The notes under the pieces are model-generated. The model was not told the origin of the DNA and did no database searches. It saw only the letters and a program-made list of their open reading frames with translations. Made by a program: the position numbers and the translations under genes. A stretch of 64,000 nt of DNA from Amycolatopsis echigonensis (GTDB lineage Bacteria > Actinomycetota > Actinomycetes > Mycobacteriales > Pseudonocardiaceae), in contig NZ_JACJHR010000052.1 of assembly GCF_014174495.1 (NCBI RefSeq), positions 1 through 64,000 on the forward strand. Reading direction: 5' to 3'. Positions 10,407 through 18,434 of this stretch are shown one piece after another (positions within the stretch are counted from its first letter, which is position 1; each line of letters begins with the position of its first letter).

Positions 10407-12075
10407 GAGTGCCGCCGCTCCGGCCGAGTCGCTGTCGCGCCCTTCCTCGCTGACCGGGGTCGCGGTGAGCCCCGGACGCGCGAGCGGACCCGTCGTTCGG
10501 GTCGCCGAGCCGATCGGGGAACCCGCCAGCACGCCCGCGCCGGACGATCCGGCGGCGGAGGCGGCCCGGATCGAACCCGCCGCGCGAGCGGTCGCCGCCC
10601 GGCTGGAAGCGCTGGCCGAGGCCGCGACCGGCGAGGCCGCGACGATCCTGGTCACGACCGCCGCGATGGCCGCCGACCCGGCGCTCGCCGCTCAGGCTCA
10701 ACAGCTGGTGACGGCGCGGAACCTACCCGCGGCCCGCGCCGTCTACCAGGCCGCTGAAGGCTTCGCCGACGCGCTGGCGGCCGCCGGCGGGTACATGGCC
10801 GAGCGGGTCCGCGACGTCCGGGACGTGCGCGACCGGATCGTCGCCGAACTGCTCGGCGTCGCCCCGCCCGGCGTGCCCGAGCTGGCGTCGCCGAGCGTGC
10901 TCGTCGCGCGCGACCTGGCCCCGGCCGACACCGCGGGGCTCGACCCGGCGAAGGTGCTCGCGCTGGTCACCGAGGAGGGCGGCCCGACGAGTCACACCGC
11001 GATTCTGGCGCGGGCGCTGGGAATTCCGGCCGTCGTCGCGGTGCGCGGGCTGCTGGCCTCCGACGCCGAGGCGCTGTCGGTCGACGGCGACACCGGCGTG
11101 GTCGAGGCGGTCGACCCGTCCGCGCCAATCGTCACTGCCGCGGCTGCTGGTCCGGCCGAGTGGAACGGCGTCGGAGAACTGTCCGACGGGCACCGGGTGA
11201 AGGTGTACGGCAACGTCGGCTCCCCGGCCGACGCGCAGGCCGCCGCGGACGCGGGCGCCGAGGGCGTCGGGCTGTTCCGCACCGAGTTCTGCTACCTCGA
11301 CGCGCCGGCCGAGCCGTCTGTCGAAGAGCAGCGAAAAGCTTATGCCGCAGTGCTTTCGCCGTTCCGCGGCAAGCCGGTCATCGTGCGCACGCTGGACGCC
11401 GGCGCGGACAAGCCGCTCGCGTTCCTGTCCCCGGAGGACGAGCCCAACCCGGCGCTCGGCGTCCGCGGCCTGCGGATCGCGTTCGACCGGCCGGAGGTGC
11501 TCGACCGGCAGCTGCGAGCCATCGCGGGCGCGGCGGAGGATTCCGGCGCGGAAGTTTCGGTGATGGCCCCGATGGTCGGCACCGTCGAGGAAGCCGCCTG
11601 GTTCGCCGAACGCGTGCGCGCCGCCGGGATCGCGCGGGCGGGCGTGATGATCGAGATCCCCGCCGCCGCGGTGCTGGCGCGGGAAATTCTCGGCGTGGTC
11701 GATTTCGTCTCCGTCGGCACGAACGACCTGGCCCAGTACACCTTCGCCGCCGACCGCCAGCTCGGCGCGGTGGCGAAGCTGAACGACCCGTGGCAGCCCG
11801 GTCTGCTCCGCTTGCTGAAGCTGATCGGCGACGCGGCGGAAGCGACCGGAAAACCGGCGGGCGTGTGCGGCGAGGCCGCGGCCGACCCGCGGCTCGCGCT
11901 GGTGCTGGCCGGGCTCGGCCTGACGAGTCTGTCGATGAACGCCCCGGCGATCCGGGCGGTCGGCGCGAGCCTGTCGACGGTGTCGCGGGAGCAGGCCCGC
12001 GAGATCGCGGAGGCGGCGCTGGCCACCGTCGATCCGGTCTCGGCGCGCAAGGCGGTCGCGGACGCGCTGTCCTAG
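10399..12075 (+). CDS. ptsI: PTS enzyme I (phosphoenolpyruvate-protein phosphotransferase)
   Basis: A 558-residue cytoplasmic enzyme that moves phosphate from PEP to HPr, the first step of the sugar phosphotransferase system. The phosphorylated His is H199 in GGPTSHTAILARALGIPAVV. The PEP-binding barrel shows GLFRTEFCYL, SVGTNDLAQYT and GVCGEAAADP (Cys of the active site). The length is normal for EI. HPr and sugar-specific EII genes are not in the window. The gene overlaps the upstream ParB-like gene and is followed by a strong hairpin facing a convergent gene. Confidence 0.95.
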   Translation: MSESAAAPAESLSRPSSLTGVAVSPGRASGPVVRVAEPIGEPASTPAPDDPAAEAARIEPAARAVAARLEALAEAATGEAATILVTTAAMAADPALAAQAQQLVTARNLPAARAVYQAAEGFADALAAAGGYMAERVRDVRDVRDRIVAELLGVAPPGVPELASPSVLVARDLAPADTAGLDPAKVLALVTEEGGPTSHTAILARALGIPAVVAVRGLLASDAEALSVDGDTGVVEAVDPSAPIVTAAAAGPAEWNGVGELSDGHRVKVYGNVGSPADAQAAADAGAEGVGLFRTEFCYLDAPAEPSVEEQRKAYAAVLSPFRGKPVIVRTLDAGADKPLAFLSPEDEPNPALGVRGLRIAFDRPEVLDRQLRAIAGAAEDSGAEVSVMAPMVGTVEEAAWFAERVRAAGIARAGVMIEIPAAAVLAREILGVVDFVSVGTNDLAQYTFAADRQLGAVAKLNDPWQPGLLRLLKLIGDAAEATGKPAGVCGEAAADPRLALVLAGLGLTSLSMNAPAIRAVGASLSTVSREQAREIAEAALATVDPVSARKAVADALS

Positions 12076-12083
12076 CCGGGGGA

Positions 12084-12122
12084 CGCCGGATCCGGGTGAG
12101 AGATGGGGTACCGGATCCGGCG
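12084..12122. terminator. Bidirectional hairpin between ptsI and the DUF1707 gene
   Basis: A perfect 12-bp inverted repeat (12084-12095 with 12111-12122; core CCGGATCCGG) with a 15-base loop lies between two convergent genes. Its position suits a terminator used from both sides; no T-run is present. Confidence 0.7.
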
Positions 12123-12133
12123 CCGGACGCTGG

Positions 12134-12796
12134 TCAGCCGAAGATGCCCCGCCGAGGGTGGCGGATGACCAGCGAGCCTCCGTGGACGCGGCCGGTCAGC
12201 ACATAGCGCGGGGTGCCCGCGCGGCCGTTGCTGCCGGTCTTATCGTCGAGCGAGCCGAACTTGATCTCGGTGATCGAGTTGTAATCCACCGCCGCGTGCT
12301 GCGGGATGATCAGCTCGACCGAACCCCACTTCGAGTCGAGTTCGATCTGCACCACCGGGGTGGCGACGCGGGCCTCGGTGAAGTCGAGTTTCGTGCTGCC
12401 GTACTTGTTGCGCACCACCATCGCGGCCGGGACCTGCCACGGGCCGCTGCGCTGCAGTGACGAGTACTTGGCGTTGAGCTCGAGCCGCTGGCCCAGTCCG
12501 TAGTTCGGCCCGTAGCCGGGAGGTTCGGTCTGCGGCGCGTACTGCGGAGCCGCGCCCGGGTGCACCAGGCCGGGCAGGTCGGCGAGGACAGTGTTGAGCT
12601 CGCCGCGGGTGCGGGCCGCGAGCGCCTGGTCGGTGCGTTCGGTGAACTCGTCGAGGGTGAGCATTCCCTGTCCGATGGCTTTCTGCAGCACGCCGACGAC
12701 GTGTTCGCGTTCGTCGTCGGACACCCGGATGTCGCGCGCGGTCAACGGCTTGGTCTCGGTCGCGGGCTGCGCGGCGGTCGTCTCTTCCTCGGCCAT
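12134..12796 (-). CDS. DUF1707 domain protein
   Basis: A 220-residue protein. The N-terminal third matches the DUF1707 pattern (IRVSDDEREHVVGVLQKAIG, then GMLTLDEFTERTDQALAART and GELNTVLADLP). The C-terminal part is beta-rich (GSTKLDFTEARV, SKWGSVELIIPQ), as in proteins related to cell-wall-active-antibiotic response. There is no transmembrane segment or signal peptide. DUF1707 proteins are common in actinomycetes and have no firm function; some adjoin envelope-stress genes. ATG 12796. The 5' end abuts the divergent lipoprotein gene at 12845. Confidence 0.8.
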   Translation of the reverse strand: MAEEETTAAQPATETKPLTARDIRVSDDEREHVVGVLQKAIGQGMLTLDEFTERTDQALAARTRGELNTVLADLPGLVHPGAAPQYAPQTEPPGYGPNYGLGQRLELNAKYSSLQRSGPWQVPAAMVVRNKYGSTKLDFTEARVATPVVQIELDSKWGSVELIIPQHAAVDYNSITEIKFGSLDDKTGSNGRAGTPRYVLTGRVHGGSLVIRHPRRGIFG

Positions 12797-12844
12797 GGCT
12801 TCGATGGTAGAACTCGATTTCCGCTGGCAGATCGGGGAAAAACC

Positions 12845-13918
12845 CTGAACGGACCCGTACCCCGCGCACTGGTCGCCCTGATCGCGGCCGGCTGCTTGCT
12901 GACCTCCTGCACGAGCGGCGCTCCGGTGCCCGCGCCGGCGAGTTCGGCGCGTCCGACCCCGACCACACCCCCGCCGACCGGCCTCGACGGACGCGTCGCC
13001 ACTGACGGCATCGGCGTGGAACTGTTGCTGGCCACGTCGCCGCCGACGGTGTTCGACGCCGACTCAGGCGTGCGCGGCACCCTGCCCGGCGTCCCCGGTG
13101 GGGAACGAGTGGTTTCGGTGCTGCGCGTCGGCCACACCCCGGTCGTGCTGACCGCGCCGACCTGCCAGCAGTCCGGCTGCGCCCCGGCCGAGGTGTACGT
13201 CTACCTGGGGCTTTCGCCCCCGCGGTCGCTCGGCACAGCGGTGAGCGCGGCCCCGGGAGCGGACGGCACCAGCGTGTGGCTGATCCGCGAGGACGGTCCG
13301 GACCTCTGCCGGCTGGAACACGTCGCGCTCACCGGCGTCTCGTTCGGCCACGGCACCGTGGCGTCCTGCCGCACGCTCGTCCGGGTGGAGACGTCGCACG
13401 GATTGCTGATCACCGTCGGCGGCGGCACCGCCGAGACCGTCGACGTGCTGATCGACCCGGCCACCGGACGCACCGTGCAGCAGTCGCCGCGCATTCTCGC
13501 CGCGGCCGGCGACCGGCTCGTTCTCGGCGGGCTCACCGACCTGACCGTGTTCGACCTGCGCAGCGGAGCGCGAAAACCGGTGGCGCTGCCGGTGCCACAG
13601 CCCAACCCGTACGTGCTGCCCAGCCGGGACGGCAGCGTCGCCGCGGTCGATTTCGGCACCCCGTCATTCGCCGGAACCGGCACGCAGACGCGGGACCTGT
13701 GGCTGCTGGACCTGCGCGATGGCACCTGGCAGGAGGCTCCGTCGATGCCGTATTCGACGGAGAACCTGAAGCACTCCGGCCTGGAGTGGACCGAAGCGGG
13801 CGACTTGATCGTGGACGACGGCGTCGTCGCGGCGTGGCATCCGGGCGAACCGGCTTGGCGGCTGGGGAAGGCGAAACTCGCCGCGGCGCAGCAGGCGGCC
13901 GGGGTCGCGACCTCCTGA
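12845..13918 (+). CDS. Lipoprotein with beta-propeller-like repeats, probable CTG start
   Basis: From CTG 12845 the frame gives a compact lipoprotein signal: NGPVPRALVALIAAGC, then the lipobox LLTSC with Cys at residue 22. GGGG lies 7 bases upstream of this CTG. No ATG, GTG or TTG occurs in frame before the lipobox except far upstream, inside the antisense DUF1707 gene. The mature protein (about 336 residues) has a Pro/Thr-rich linker and repeated segments with SGAR and LWLLDLRDGTW, suggesting a propeller fold; four Cys are present. The function is unknown. The stop is 2 bases from the stop of the convergent response regulator gene. Confidence 0.65.
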   Translation: MNGPVPRALVALIAAGCLLTSCTSGAPVPAPASSARPTPTTPPPTGLDGRVATDGIGVELLLATSPPTVFDADSGVRGTLPGVPGGERVVSVLRVGHTPVVLTAPTCQQSGCAPAEVYVYLGLSPPRSLGTAVSAAPGADGTSVWLIREDGPDLCRLEHVALTGVSFGHGTVASCRTLVRVETSHGLLITVGGGTAETVDVLIDPATGRTVQQSPRILAAAGDRLVLGGLTDLTVFDLRSGARKPVALPVPQPNPYVLPSRDGSVAAVDFGTPSFAGTGTQTRDLWLLDLRDGTWQEAPSMPYSTENLKHSGLEWTEAGDLIVDDGVVAAWHPGEPAWRLGKAKLAAAQQAAGVATS

Positions 13919-13920
13919 GG

Positions 13921-14577
13921 TCAGTCCTCGTCCAGCCCGTGCTCGATCGCGTACCGCGCCAGCTCGACCCGGTTGTGCAGCTGGAGCTTCCGCAAGGTCG
14001 ACTGCACGTGGTTCTCCACGGTCCGGTGCGACAGCACCAGGCGCTCCGCGATCTGCCGCGCGGTCAGCCCCTTAGCGACCAGCCGGAGCACGTCGGTCTC
14101 CCGGTCGGTGAGCCGCGGCGGTTCCGGAGCGCCGTCCGGAGCGTCGGCCATCCGCCGGTACTCGCCGAGCACCAAGCCCGCCAGCCCGGCGGTGAACACC
14201 GGATCGCCGTCGGCCGTGCGGCGCACCGCGTCCACCAGTTCCGCCGCGGACGCCGATTTCACCAGGTAACCCGACGCGCCCGCCTTCACCGCTTCCAGCA
14301 CGTCGCTGTGTTCGCCGCTGGCCGAGAGCACCAGCACGCGCGTGTCGGGGGCCGCCGTGGTGATCTCGCGGGTCGCCTCGACGCCGGACGTGCCGCCGAG
14401 GTTCAGGTCCATCAGCACCACGTCCGGCCGCACCGCGCGCGCGATCCGGATCGCCGCCGGAGCGTCCGGTGCGGTCGCAGCCACCTCGAACCCGTTCTCG
14501 CTGAGGTCGCGCGCCACGCCGTCGCGCCAGATCGGGTGGTCGTCGACCACCATCACGGAGATCGTCCGTTCCGTCAT
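13921..14577 (-). CDS. NarL/FixJ-type response regulator (MacR-like)
   Basis: A 218-residue DNA-binding response regulator. The receiver domain has the acidic pair VVDD, the phospho-acceptor Asp in VVLMDLNLGG and the conserved Lys in YLVKS. The LuxR-type helix-turn-helix is LTDRETDVLRLVAKGLTARQ onward with RTVENHV. ATG 14577 overlaps the stop of the kinase gene (ATGA), so the pair is translationally coupled. It resembles MacR, partner of the Streptomyces MacS kinase linked to morphology and antibiotic production; that link is inference from the kinase. Confidence 0.85.
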   Translation of the reverse strand: MTERTISVMVVDDHPIWRDGVARDLSENGFEVAATAPDAPAAIRIARAVRPDVVLMDLNLGGTSGVEATREITTAAPDTRVLVLSASGEHSDVLEAVKAGASGYLVKSASAAELVDAVRRTADGDPVFTAGLAGLVLGEYRRMADAPDGAPEPPRLTDRETDVLRLVAKGLTARQIAERLVLSHRTVENHVQSTLRKLQLHNRVELARYAIEHGLDED

Positions 14578-15707
14578 CGTCCGCCCCTCATCGTGGCTGG
14601 CACCCGCACTTCCCACTCCGTGCCCCGGCCCGGAGCGCTGTCCAGCACCGCGTTCCCGCCGAGATCCTCCGCTCGGCCGCGAATCGACTTCACTACTCCG
14701 AGACGGCCCTCGGCCGCCGCTCGTTCCAGCCGGCCGGCCTCGATCCCCGGTCCGTCGTCGCGGATGCTCACCACGACCTCGCCGCCGAGGTCTTCGAGCA
14801 GCACCCAGGCGTGCGCTTCCGGACCAGCGTGTTTCTCCACGTTAGCCAGTGCTTCGCGGGTGATCGCGACGAGTTCCTCGGTGACGTGCGCGGGCAGGTC
14901 AACCGTGCCCGCGGGCGTCGATACCTGCACCGACGTGGTCGCCAGCAGTTGCAACGCCGAACGGAGGTCCACGGTATCGCCGGACCGCGTCGGCTCGCTG
15001 CTCACCAACGCGCGCAACGCGATCTCCTGCTCCCCCGCGAGCCGCGCCAACTCCGCTGCTTCGCCGCCTACTTCGAGACCGCGCCGCCGTACGCGCGCGA
15101 GGACCTGAAGCACGCTGTCGTGAATCGAGCGTGCGAGCCGTTCACGCTCGGCCGTCGCTGCTTCGGTGCGAAGTGCGCGCGCGAGCGCTTCGGCGGACGT
15201 ACGCGCGAGCGTTGCCGCCATGCCGACAAGGAGACCACTCGCGCACAGCAGAACCCCGTCACGGACAACGTCGAGGTCGATCTTCTCGCGCGCGAGACCA
15301 GTTCCCACTGCGACGACGAGGCCCGCCACGACGCCGCCGCGCGCGCCGAAACGCGTTGCCGCGGCGAGCGGTGCGACTGCCGCCCACACTGTCGTGATCA
15401 ACGGCGAAGCCGCGTCGTACTGCGCGTCCGACAGGATCCACGGTGACGTGAGCATGAGCGCTGTGGTGAGCAGGACGTCGAGAATCACCAGCCAGCGATG
15501 CCGTCCGCTCTCGCGCACGTACGCGAGACTCGACCCGGCAGACCACGCGCCCATCACGCCGACGACGAGCCACGCCAGCCACGGCCGTTGAAAGTCGGTG
15601 TGGTGCGCGATCACCACAGCCAACGCGAACAGCCAGGTGACGACGCGCAGCACCACGACACCGCGCCACAGCGGCGTCGCCGGATCTCGGGTGGATCGAA
15701 CAGTCAC
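14574..15707 (-). CDS. Sensor histidine kinase, MacS-like
   Basis: A 377-residue membrane kinase. The N-terminus (TPLWRGVVVLRVVTWLFALA) and about five to six membrane segments without an extracellular sensor domain match the MacS type of actinobacterial kinases. The HisKA_3 phospho-acceptor His is in RSIHDSVLQVLARV; the ATPase domain shows NVEKHAG and DDGPGI. It should phosphorylate the adjacent response regulator. Start GTG 15707 overlaps the stop of the upstream AI-2E-type transporter gene (GTGA), and its own stop overlaps the regulator's ATG, giving a three-gene coupled operon. Confidence 0.85.
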   Translation of the reverse strand: MTVRSTRDPATPLWRGVVVLRVVTWLFALAVVIAHHTDFQRPWLAWLVVGVMGAWSAGSSLAYVRESGRHRWLVILDVLLTTALMLTSPWILSDAQYDAASPLITTVWAAVAPLAAATRFGARGGVVAGLVVAVGTGLAREKIDLDVVRDGVLLCASGLLVGMAATLARTSAEALARALRTEAATAERERLARSIHDSVLQVLARVRRRGLEVGGEAAELARLAGEQEIALRALVSSEPTRSGDTVDLRSALQLLATTSVQVSTPAGTVDLPAHVTEELVAITREALANVEKHAGPEAHAWVLLEDLGGEVVVSIRDDGPGIEAGRLERAAAEGRLGVVKSIRGRAEDLGGNAVLDSAPGRGTEWEVRVPATMRGGR

Positions 15708-16924
15708 TTCTCGTCTTCGCCGGACCCGGCGTCCTTGTCGTCGCCGGAGTCCTCGCCTTCCTTGGAGTCGTCGTTGGGATTCGCGGCCTGGCTGTGCAGC
15801 GCGTCGACGGTCGCCGGATCGGGATCGTGCTCGTGCAGCAGCGACCGGACCCCGGCGTTGAGCACGGCCAGCAGCGGAACCGCGAGCAGCGCACCCGCGA
15901 TGCCCGCGGCGACCAGGCCGACGGCGATCGCCAGCACCACCGCGAGCGGGTGCAGCCGCACCGCGCGGCCGAGCAGTAACGGCTGCAGCACATGGCTTTC
16001 CAGTTGCATCACGCCGACCACGATGGCCAGCACGACCACCGCGCCGATGATGCCCTTCGACACGAGCGCGATCAGCACCGCGACGCCGCCGGTGATCAAC
16101 GCGCCGATGATCGGGATGAACGCGCCGAGGAACACCAGCGTCGCCAGCGGGATGACCAGCGGCACGCCGACGATCCACAGCCCGATGCCGATGCCGACCG
16201 CGTCGACCACGGCCACCGCCGCCGTCGCGCGGATGTAGCTCACCAGCGACGCGAACCCGCGCCGTCCCGCCACATCCACCCGGTCGCGTACCCGGTGCGG
16301 CACGCCGCGCACGAGGAACGACCAGATGCCGTCGCCACCGGCGAGGAAGAAGATCGTGACGAACAGCGTCAGCACGAAGCCAGTGAGGATCTCGCCGACG
16401 GTGCCCGCGGTGGTCAGCGCGGTGGTGGTGATCGAGGCCTGGTTGTTCTGCAGGAAGCCGATCGCCTGGTTGATGAAGTCCTGGATCTGCTCCTGGCGCA
16501 GGTGCAGCGGGCCGTTGATCAGCCAGTCCTTGATCTGGTTGAGGCTCGTGGTCAGCTGCTGCTGCAGTTCCGGGAGGCCGCTGGAGAACTGGGTGATCAC
16601 GAAGGTCAGCAGTCCGCCGAGCACGGCGAGCCCGGCCACGAGCACGATCGCCGTGGCGAGCCCGCGCGGGAAGCGGACCTGCACGAGCCGCGACACCGCC
16701 GGGGCCAGCAGCGCCGAAAGCAGCAGCGCGATCGACACCGGCACCACGACCGAGGCGAGGTAGCCCAGCAGCCACACCACCGCGTACAGCGCGGCGATCA
16801 CCACGATGAACCGCCACGACAGCGCGGCGGACACGCGCAGGCCGCGCGGGATGAAGCCGGTGACGTCGGCGACTGGTTCGGAAAGGGACGGTTGTTCGCG
16901 TTGTCCGCGCCCAGGCTGGCTCAC
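15704..16924 (-). CDS. AI-2E family transporter
   Basis: About 406 residues. The family's membrane segments are clear (FIVVIAALYAVVWLLGYLAS, AIVLVAGLAVLGGLLTFVI, ILTGFVLTLFVTIFFLAGG), as is the conserved region LATLVFLGAFIPIIGALITG. The C-terminal tail is highly acidic (KEGEDSGDDKDAGSGEDEK). The family (PF01594) includes TqsA-like exporters and ion antiporters; the substrate is unknown. GTG 16924 is chosen as the start because the family-like region begins there. It is first in the operon with the kinase and response regulator, which suggests that transport or membrane state is linked to that signalling pair. Confidence 0.8.
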   Translation of the reverse strand: MSQPGRGQREQPSLSEPVADVTGFIPRGLRVSAALSWRFIVVIAALYAVVWLLGYLASVVVPVSIALLLSALLAPAVSRLVQVRFPRGLATAIVLVAGLAVLGGLLTFVITQFSSGLPELQQQLTTSLNQIKDWLINGPLHLRQEQIQDFINQAIGFLQNNQASITTTALTTAGTVGEILTGFVLTLFVTIFFLAGGDGIWSFLVRGVPHRVRDRVDVAGRRGFASLVSYIRATAAVAVVDAVGIGIGLWIVGVPLVIPLATLVFLGAFIPIIGALITGGVAVLIALVSKGIIGAVVVLAIVVGVMQLESHVLQPLLLGRAVRLHPLAVVLAIAVGLVAAGIAGALLAVPLLAVLNAGVRSLLHEHDPDPATVDALHSQAANPNDDSKEGEDSGDDKDAGSGEDEK

Positions 16925-17221
16925 GGGGTCAACCGTATCGGCCCGGGCGGCGAAAACCGGGCGGATCGCCCAGCGGCCGGCGCGAATCACCGCTTCGCCG
17001 GGGCCGCGCGTACCGACTCTGGAGTAACCGGCCGTCTTCTCTGCGGATGACCCAACGTGAGATCCGGCCACACTCTGTGTTGTTCACACGATGGTGGCAT
17101 CAAGTCGTGTCAAGGATGCGCGGCGGGCCGGAAATTTGGTTGTCTCGGTTTTGCACCACCGCGGAACTGTGCTGTTCCCGGCGAAAACCGGAATCAATTT
17201 TTACCTGAGGAGAATTCACCT

Positions 17222-18256
17222 GTGACGAACGACGCTGTGCACGAGAGGCGGGGCGCGACGCGCTTCGGCCGTCTCGCGTCGCGTGCGTTGTTCGTCGTCG
17301 GCGGCGCGCTCGCGGCCACCGCGGCCGCGTGGGCCGTCTCCTCCTCCGCCGCTTCGGCGGACACTGTCGACACGAGCGTCACGCCGGTCGCCGACGCGAC
17401 GGCCGCCGGAATCGGCGACGTCACCGACGGCGTGGCCCGGTTCGCGGGCGACGTGACCGGTGCGGCGCAAGGGCTTTCGTCGTGCGGCCAGGGAGCCACC
17501 ACGTGGTCTGAACCAGGCACGTCGCGGCCCACCTGCTCGCTCGACCGGCTCGGCGGCCCGCACCGCGACGACCTCGCCAGCGGCCAGGAGGCCGCCGGAA
17601 AGGTCAGCGACGCGGTGAGCGACCTCGGCCAGAACGCGGTCGTCAAGCCGGTGCAGCGCACGCTCGGCTCGCTCGAGCACATCGCGCGCAAACCGGCGGA
17701 CGCCCGCCAGGTGATCGCCGACGCGACCACCCCGCCGCCCGCCGCACAGGACTTCGGCCGGAAACTGTGGGATCTGCTCGACCCGAGCGCTCCCGCCAAC
17801 CTGGTCGACCTCCCGAAACTGCCCGCCGCCCCGGTTTCCGGTTCCGGCGAGCAGCTTCCCGCGCCGGGCGTTCCCGAGCAGCCCGCTCAGGCGGACCAAA
17901 ACCTCGGCGCCGCCGCGATGACCACGTCCGACGCACTGCAGTCGGTCTTCCCGTCGGCGGCCGCGCAGTCCGTCGATCCGGTGCAGGGCGCCGAACTGCC
18001 GTCGCGGCACCACGGCGACCGCGGTCTGCCCGGCGCGCCGTTCTCCCCGGCGCAGCTTCCCGTCGCGCCGCTTTCCATCCCGAACTCCCCGGCCGGTGGG
18101 AGCACCGCGCCCGGAGGACACCTCGACGGCCTGAACTTCGGCGTCCCCTCCTGGGTCACCGCCGCCGTCGACAACGCCGTGGCGGGATCGACCCGCAACG
18201 GCCTCGCGCACACTCCGCGCACCCCGGGCGAGCAGCCCGGCGTCACTCCTGACTGA
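17222..18256 (+). CDS. Secreted protein of unknown function beside the chaplin-like repeat gene
   Basis: A 344-residue exported protein. GTG 17222 is preceded by an excellent GAGGAG. The signal peptide contains RLASRALFVVGGALAATAAA and a cleavage site near SAASADT. The mature protein has a Cys pair (SSCGQG and RPTCSL), then a Pro/Ala-rich low-complexity half (PAAPVSGSGEQLPAPGVPEQ) with no anchor, so it is secreted or held through partners. It lies 178 bases before the large chaplin-like repeat gene in the same direction and probably shares its surface role. I recognise no family. The 297 bases upstream (16925-17221) show no gene and presumably hold its promoter. Confidence 0.7.
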   Translation: MTNDAVHERRGATRFGRLASRALFVVGGALAATAAAWAVSSSAASADTVDTSVTPVADATAAGIGDVTDGVARFAGDVTGAAQGLSSCGQGATTWSEPGTSRPTCSLDRLGGPHRDDLASGQEAAGKVSDAVSDLGQNAVVKPVQRTLGSLEHIARKPADARQVIADATTPPPAAQDFGRKLWDLLDPSAPANLVDLPKLPAAPVSGSGEQLPAPGVPEQPAQADQNLGAAAMTTSDALQSVFPSAAAQSVDPVQGAELPSRHHGDRGLPGAPFSPAQLPVAPLSIPNSPAGGSTAPGGHLDGLNFGVPSWVTAAVDNAVAGSTRNGLAHTPRTPGEQPGVTPD

Positions 18257-18264
18257 TCCACTTC

Positions 18265-18341
18265 ACCCGCGGGGTCTTTGACGCACCCTCGGACGCCTTC
18301 GCGCGCCGTAGCCGTCATCGACAGATACCCCGCGGGTTTTT
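18265..18341 (+). terminator. Possible terminator between the two surface genes
   Basis: An 11-bp inverted repeat (18265-18275 with 18327-18337, ACCCGCGGGGT) encloses 51 bases and is followed by five Ts. The long loop makes this tentative. If real, it separates or attenuates transcription between the two secreted-protein genes. Confidence 0.35.
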
Positions 18342-18434
18342 CGCGCGCTGCGCAATTTCCGCGCACGCATTCCCCGGTGCATTCCGCACCGCCGCAAACC
18401 CGCAAGGGACCCCGATATGAAGGAGAAAAACCCC

